From: Pigoraptor vietnamica
Taxonomy: Eukaryota > Opisthokonta > Filasterea
NCBI GenBank assembly: GCA_943704525.1
Contig: CALSCQ010002871.1
Span: forward strand, 1-13,127
Direction: 5' to 3'
Length of the DNA: 13,127 nt
Below the pieces are notes generated by a model that worked only from the letters and a program-made list of their open reading frames with translations, ran no database searches and was not told the DNA's origin. The position numbers and the translations under genes were made by a program. Positions 7,674 to 13,127 of the stretch are shown one piece after another; within the stretch, counting starts at the first letter, position 1, and the number at the start of each line of letters is the position of its first letter.

Positions 7674-7806
7674 GTAAGCACACCGCCGTCCGGGCTGGCG
7701 GCGACTGTCCAGACTGACGGTGAAGGACTAATCCTTCATAATCGGTGCCAGTTTGGGAGGGCGGAGCACCCCGCACCGTTTTTGGCGCGCGTGTCGTGAG
7801 TCTGCC

Positions 7807-8439
7807 ATGCCGTGGCGCTATTCTGTCAGCGTCGGCGCACACGCTGAACCGCATGCCGTTGCCGAAGCCCTCGTTGACGTCGCGCGATGGCCGTTGTGGG
7901 ACGACCGCTTTGAATCCGCACACGCCACGAGCGGCGTGTGTGTCGGCTCTGTGCTCACTTTGAAGCTCCGAGGGGACGCGAAGGAGTGCGTGGCGACAGT
8001 CCGCCCCGTGGATGCGGACGCAGACAGGCGTCGGTCGTACGCGGCTGCGTCGACATCACCCGCGCGCTCGCCATCCCCTTCGGCATGGGACAGCGCGTCG
8101 CACGCGTTCTGCTTCGAAGTACCTGTGGGTCTCTCGCGGATGCGCGTCGCGTGGGCCGTGCAGGGGACGAAGAGGGACGACGGCACCGTGGGGAGTCTCG
8201 TGACGCATTCTGTGGAGTTGTGCGGGGTGGTCGGGCACGTGCGCGGGCTGCTTGGGGGAACGTTGGTGCGCGATCAGTGCGATGCTGCCGCCGCGAGAGT
8301 TGCTTCAATCGCCGAGAAGCGCACGACGCACGCGGGAGAGGTCGAACACGTCGTTGTTACCGGACATGAACACGGCGCGGCGGACGGAGGAACGGCGGCA
8401 CGTGAGCATATCGAGATGGAAGTGGTGGTTGGGACGTAA
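7807..8439 (+). CDS. SRPBCC superfamily protein (polyketide cyclase/START-like ligand-binding fold)
   Basis: From the ATG at 7807 the frame gives 210 residues. Residues 1-45 match the usual SRPBCC opening: a first strand (YSVSVGAHAE), a helix (AVAEALVDVARWPLW), then DDRFESAHATSG. Strands follow: VGSVLTLKLRG (46-56), ECVATVRPVD, and VGLSRMRVAWAVQG (107-120). Next are the GSLVTHSVELCGVVG strand (129-143) and a C-terminal helix, LLGGTLVRDQCDAAAARVAS, which closes the pocket in this fold. Residues 72-97 are a Ser/Ala/Arg insert, and the last 38 residues are a His/Glu-rich tail. Family members bind or modify hydrophobic ligands; no ligand can be assigned here. The frame is open upstream only to 7741. 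Either this is a complete gene starting at 7807, or it is the last exon of the presequence-bearing gene (acceptor after 7800). The second case would make it mitochondrial. Confidence 0.65.
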   Translation: MPWRYSVSVGAHAEPHAVAEALVDVARWPLWDDRFESAHATSGVCVGSVLTLKLRGDAKECVATVRPVDADADRRRSYAAASTSPARSPSPSAWDSASHAFCFEVPVGLSRMRVAWAVQGTKRDDGTVGSLVTHSVELCGVVGHVRGLLGGTLVRDQCDAAAARVASIAEKRTTHAGEVEHVVVTGHEHGAADGGTAAREHIEMEVVVGT

Positions 8440-8841
8440 GCCTAGTTGCCGATTGCGAACCTATCGAGCTCGTTCTTTCCGGCGTATTTTTCGCCTCAAT
8501 TGTGCGATGTCACGCGTAAGTGGAGATGCGCCTCTCTTTACGTCGAGTGTGTGACGCTGTGTGATATCCGCCGAGGCCTCAAAGTCCACGCCGCATGTCG
8601 CACACCGCGCAAATCGCGACAAGCGCACATGCCCACCCACACAATGAACTCCAATACAAAACTACAAAGGGCGTGCAAAGCAGCGCAGCGTGTAGTTCCG
8701 TTGTGTATTTGCGTCGAATAAGTCGGGGCTTGGCGCGCGGGTCCATCCCGGCACACTCACCCCTCTTCCACACACACGTGTAGCAGCTGCACGTGCACGC
8801 GTGCTCCCAATCTCACGCACACACGCACACACCATAGCGCC
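8440..8841. other. Convergent 3' intergenic region
   Basis: These 402 bases separate the stop codons of the SRPBCC gene (plus) and the CFAP337-like gene (minus). A CA-rich imperfect microsatellite occupies about 8768-8833. I see no credible gene, tRNA or conserved element, and no obvious AATAAA. Short frames here lack domains. Confidence 0.5.
8768..8833. repeat. CA-rich imperfect microsatellite
   Basis: Interrupted CACACA runs flank a GC-rich core with TGCACGTGCA (10-base palindrome, 8788-8797). The tract lies just beyond the stop codon of the minus-strand WD40 gene. Confidence 0.75.
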
Positions 8842-11800
8842 TCATCGAAATCCCCTTCGCGCCACGGCCTCGCCGAGAATGGGCTTCTTGCTTTCACCAA
8901 ACAGGCGCGTCGTGGAGCCACCCTTCCCGACGCTCGCGAGCATCGGCAGCTTCACGACGGGCCCCTGCAGCGCGTCCGCCCACAGCGCACCGCGCGTCGT
9001 GTTGGGGTTGTCGATCATCGTCACCTCCTCTAGCTCGTGGCACACGAGCGAGTGGAAGATGCGCTCGTGCGCGGGCGCGCGAAGGCCCTCGGCGAGCTTT
9101 CGGTTGCGAATTTCGGCGTTGACGCACTGCGCGCACATAAGATGAAATCGAGTCAGACACACGGAATGGGCCACGAGGACGAATAGCAGCGTCACGTGCG
9201 CGCGTGGATTGTTGGCACCACACGTAACACAACAGAGAAGGCTACGAAGGGATCGCAGTAACAAGTGGACCAGAGATGCCCAGGCGTTCACGTGCTGTTA
9301 CCGTGCAGCAACATCCCAAAGGCGACGCACCTTGGCCTTGTCGGCCACGGTCAGCGAGTTGAAGCTGGGCGCGCGCTCAATCGCAAGTGCCTTCCTCCGA
9401 AAGCGCGGCGGAATGATGAGTGGTGTGGCGACGGGTTCTGCGCGGCCCGGCGAGTCCTCGCGCAATTCGTGCATGTGCTGCCCGCCCACGCTGCCCTGCG
9501 ACGGAGAGGCGAGTGCGTTGCCCTGGAACGACGGCGAATGGAGTCCGACGTTCGAGTACGACGGGGACGAAATTGTCGTGCGAGAGTCGCTCGGCTGCAG
9601 CAACTCGTTGGCCAATCGCAGTTCCTCCGACGCGAGTGCGGCCTCTGCGGCGAGGCGCTCGTGCTCGGCACGCTGCTGCCGGGCGCGTCGTACAACAGCT
9701 GCGGTGGAAGAAGCAACGGTTTACGCTTGGCATGCGTCGGTCAAGCGACACCCACACGGAAATTGACTCTCACGTCGTCTACAAACGTCCGCCCACGTGC
9801 GCATGTGCCGCCATAACGTAGACAACACGCGATGACAGCAGCAGTGCCGCCACGCGAGCACCCGCGCACAACGCACCCTTCCATCGCATGCCAAACTTGC
9901 GCATGAGCTCGAATTTCCCGAGCGTGCTCTGAATGTTCGCGACGGCCGCCTGTCGCCACCGCAGAATGACAGACTCGATCAGCTTCCGCTCGCGTTCGTT
10001 GAACTTGAGGCTCTCAATCTCCTTCTCCTTCCGCCGCTGAAACTCTTCCTCTTCGGCAAACTTGCGCTCGTCCTCGAGCATTTTCTGCACCTCTTGCGGC
10101 ATCATGCGCCGGCATATCGTCAGGTTCTCCAGGTCCCACCCGTTGGGCTGCGTGGGCGTGAGGGCGCGCGTGTGTCAGTAAGAGACGCCCGTACATCGTC
10201 AATTCAGACGCGCAACACAGCGCAAGACATAAACAAAAACAAAACAAACCTACTACTACTACTACTACAACTACTACTACTACTACTATTACTACTTACT
10301 ACAACAACAAAAGATGCCCACCTGGCCGCAAATGCCCATGTGTTCGCCAAACATCGTCCACAAGCGAATGGTGCAATCGACCGACGCCGTCAGGATGAGA
10401 TCGCGCTCTTCGATGAACGTGACGCTCACTGCATCGCATGGGAGAGGAGAGGGGAAGTAAAGGTAAGCACACGCAAATGGGCTGGTACAGCAGACCGCGC
10501 AACAAGGAAGACCATCCCCACGAAGAAACGAAAAAAGCGCCCACAATTCAAATTTCGCCCTCGGCACCCACCAATCGACTGGATGTGCGCGCGCCACGTG
10601 ATCTGCAGCCGCAGGCATTTCCGTCGGTCGGTCGCGCGCACGTCGAGAACGAGCTCGCTAATGTCCCATAGCTTCACATTGCCCCTGTTGTCCGCAGTGC
10701 ACAAGTAGCGACACTGCAAGTCCGCGCCCACAGCAGTCAGCGTGTCGTTCTCGCCGTGCCCTGCGTGCATGGACCATGCGTGGCGACCGTCGCGCACGCT
10801 CCAGAAGCGCAAGACGCCGTCCGCGCCGGCAGAGAGGAGAGGCGGCACGTTGTAGCGCCCGCGCACGCGCGCGTGGAGAAAGATCAGCTTTTCGATGGGT
10901 TTGGCGTCGTCGCTCTGCGCGAGGAGTTCGTGTGAGGAGGCCATAATATTCAATCGAAACCGAGAACAAGAGCAAAGCGACGGAAACAGAGTGTCGGAGG
11001 TACAGACGAGACACAGCATGCACTCACCAGCGAGTCGTACTCGGGACAGCGCATGCGGTGCTTGACGAATCCAGACTCAAAGTTCCACACGATAATCTCT
11101 CCGTCCGCAGAACTCGTCGCGAGGAGGTTCGGCGGGCAAAACGCCATCGACAGAATGTCCTCAGAGTGACCGCGCGTGCGAAGGCCCCACTGCTGGTCCG
11201 GCAGCTCGCGCGAGCACGGCACCTCCGTCGCGTCGAGGTTGTCGTCAAACACGCATATCTTCCTGTTCCATCCCGCCGCGAAGATGAGCTTGTTGGTCGT
11301 CGTCTCGACGTACTCAATGTCCGTGACGGCCGCGTTGTCGTCCTTGATGAGCGTCTTGAGGCACTGGCCGTTGTTGAAGTTCCACACGCGCAGAGTGCCG
11401 TCCCGAGCACCCGTTATCAGGCGGCGACCGCTGGCATCAAAGCGCATGGCGGTGAGTTCCTGCGTGTCGCCGCTGCCGCACTGGTAGCGGAAGGCCTTGA
11501 GCCCGCTCTGCAAGTCCCACACGGTGATGGTCGATCCAACGCAGCCGCTCACAATCTGCGCGAGGGCGTTGCGTTAGAAATGAAGAGGGTGGAGTGCGCG
11601 AAGGAAGGCAGGGAAGGTGAAGCATATCGATTAACGAGAGCGATAGAGACAGGTGGATGTTGAAGCTGGGACGATGCGCGTGCAGACACATACACACACT
11701 CCCGCGCACACACGACTCAGTGCGGGAAAGTACCTGGTGGAAGTTGACGTTGTAGAGCGCGGCCGTGAGCGGGTTCGGGTGGCTCTTAATCGACTCGGTC

Positions 11801-13127
11801 CGCTTTGAGCTCGCCATTGGCCACACATCGAGCACGGTCGACCCGGTGATGAGGCGCATGTTGGTGGCGTCAAAATGCATGACGGTGATCGTGTTGTCGG
11901 GGCGGTGGAGCATCTTATCCGTAAACGTCTGGATGCACGTGAGGGCGCGAATGTCCCACACCTTCACCGTCTTGTCCGCCGAGAGGCTCACGACCTGCAT
12001 ATTTTGCGAGATTGGGTTGAGATTGAGTGGGGAATTGAGAGGCGGAGAGGCACTGGACTGCAAACGGAAGTCGCCATCGCATACGAACGCTCACACGATC
12101 ATAGCTACAGGCTAGAAGCCTCGCCACGCACCTGCCCGTCGTCGTTGACGGCGACATCGACGATCGTCGCGTTGTGCCCAGTGAGAAGCGCGGCGGGCTT
12201 CGACAGAATGTACGGATTCCACAGGCGCACCACGTGATCAAAGCCGCCCGTCACGAGGAAGTTCGGGCGACGGGAGAGGTCAAACGCATTCACGCCGCGG
12301 TAGACGTTGAGCACGCGCTCGGAGCGGCTCTCGAGGTCACCGATGACGAGGCTGCGCTGGCTCGAGGACGAGCAGCTTGCATACGACTTGAGCGTGGGAA
12401 AGTACTTAATGCCCAGGACCCAATCCTTGTGCACCTTGCGCTGTTGGGAGAAGGGGCGCGTGCGGTGAGGCAAAGCCGGTAACAGATGGAGGATAAACTG
12501 AGTGCACACTGAGAGGGATACCCGTCACGAAGGACATATGACACACGCTATTGGTGTTGTTGCTAGCGTCTGCGGGCACACGGAGACTCTTAAACGCCGA
12601 TGCACAACTACACTGCTGTTGGTGTTGTTTCGTTTCCACGCCGCTTACCCTGACGTAAGTGAAGTCCGGCATCCCGTGGTCCGACAGGGCGTGCGGGTCG
12701 ACGTCGCGCGGGAGCGAGTTGAACGAGCTCTTATCGGGCAGCGTAATGATGTTCACGTAGCCGCCATCGTCGCCAAAGAGAAGAATGTTGCGGTCGAGGT
12801 TGTTGTCCGTGTCTGCGTGCTCGCACGCGCGTGAGAAACGTAGAGGTCCAAGGAAGAGTGACTTATACACCGGCATATGCTTTCGATGGGTGGCGTTGTA
12901 ACTCACCGGGAACATAGGCAAGGCACAGAGGGACCTGCTCAAACGCCTTCATGCGCAGCATGTGCACGCGCGAATCCGCCGTAACGGAATCGTAAAAGGA
13001 CAGCCTGGAAGGAAAAGCAGGTGAGTCGTGCATGAAAAGCAACGTGTGCGAATCCACATAAAAACTAATGCCGCAAACGACGGATACGTGAGAAGGAAGG
13101 GGGGGGGGGGGGGGGGGGGGGGGGGGG
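8842..13127 (-). CDS. CFAP337: CFAP337/WDR49/EFCAB8-like ciliary WD40 protein, 5' end missing
   Basis: Ten exons, in coding order: 13004-12907, 12812-12649, 12440-12132, 11994-11734, 11555-11028, 10914-10572, 10428-10322, 10147-9877, 9698-9331, 9126-8842. Every junction keeps frame, giving 910 visible residues and a TGA stop. All introns are GT..AG and 94-208 bases long. About ten WD-type blade ends are visible: VVRLWNP, TVKVWD, LDVWPM, TITVWD, TLRVWN, KICVFD, EIIVWN, VLRFWS, NVKLWD and TIRLWT. The order LLFGDDGGYVNI, then GVNAFD..NFLVTGGFD.VVRLWNP, then FDATNMRLITGSTVLDVWPM is typical of WDR49/EFCAB8, known axonemal WD40 proteins. After the propeller, residues 604-735 are charged helix, probably coiled coil (KMLEDERKFAEEEEFQRRKE), followed by a Ser/Pro-rich and then a mixed tail. 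The upstream part, expected to hold EF-hands and the first blades, lies beyond the window. Family placement is from memory of conserved motifs. Confidence 0.85.
10250..10308 (-). repeat. (TAG)n trinucleotide microsatellite in an intron
   Basis: On the plus strand this is an imperfect CTA/ACT run; in the sense of the host gene it reads (TAG)n. It lies near the 5' end of the intron between the exons 10428-10322 and 10147-9877 of the CFAP337-like gene, more than 100 bases before the real acceptor. Confidence 0.9.
13005..13127 (-). other. Partial intron of the CFAP337-like gene at the window edge
   Basis: Upstream (in gene sense) of the exon starting at 13004 is a pyrimidine-rich acceptor, CTTTTCCTTCCAG. 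The rest of this stretch has no matching WD40 coding sequence, so it is read as intron. It runs into the G homopolymer, and the donor is not in the window. Confidence 0.6.
13099..13127 (+). repeat. Poly(G) homopolymer, 29 bases
   Basis: The window ends in 29 uninterrupted G residues (C on the coding strand of the WD40 gene). This may be a real homopolymer at which assembly stopped, or a sequencing artefact such as dark-cycle G calls. Confidence 0.95.

Noticed and set aside
8440-8841. Possible small gene or tRNA between the SRPBCC and WD40 genes.
   Set aside because: I found no tRNA B-box-like GGTTCGAAT sequence and no frame with a recognisable domain; the space is mostly simple sequence.
9681-9698. 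Read-through of the CFAP337-like exon past 9877 into residues ALCAGARVAALLLSS as a membrane segment.
   Set aside because: The GTGCGT donor at 9876 and the in-phase exon at 9698 continue the charged helix. The hydrophobic run is intron translation.

Overview
The window is nuclear DNA of a unicellular eukaryote, not a bacterium. The evidence is spliceosomal introns with GT..AG ends and pyrimidine-rich 3' ends, N-terminal mitochondrial presequences, F-box proteins, and a large WD40 protein of the ciliary CFAP337/WDR49 type. The CFAP337-like gene implies a lineage that builds a motile flagellum. The DNA looks GC-rich and gene-dense, with short spacers and many microsatellites. I cannot place it in a lineage from sequence alone. 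The window starts in a (CA)n tract and ends in a run of G, so both edges may be assembly breaks.

Layout. 1-131: intron of an Obg-family gene containing (CA)57. 131-935 (-): first coding exon of a mitochondrial Obg/MTG2-type GTPase, ending just before the G domain. 1195-2187 (+): intronless F-box plus leucine-rich-repeat protein. 2537-4675 (-): intronless 712-aa acidic protein with basic nuclear-localisation-like clusters, family not recognised. 5208-6923 (+): second F-box protein, modelled as four exons. 7174-7673 (+): one or two arginine-rich exons with a mitochondrial-type presequence. 7807-8439 (+): SRPBCC (polyketide cyclase/START-like) protein; these exons may belong to it. 8842-13127 (-): last ten coding exons (910 residues visible) of the CFAP337/WDR49/EFCAB8-like protein, whose 5' end lies beyond the window.

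The genes do not form an operon or an obvious pathway. Two are F-box proteins, expected to act as SCF substrate receptors. One is predicted to act on the mitochondrial ribosome and one in the axoneme. Neighbours alternate between divergent pairs with shared promoter regions (936-1194 and 4676-5207) and convergent pairs (2188-2536 and 8440-8841). I found no tRNA, rRNA, CRISPR array, transposase or reverse transcriptase.

I found no convincing new multi-gene system. The most useful leads are the orphan acidic protein, the unassigned C-terminal part of the second F-box protein, the possible mitochondrial SRPBCC fusion, and the C-terminal extension of the ciliary WD40 protein. Splice sites were chosen by hand from consensus and reading-frame phase and have no transcript support.
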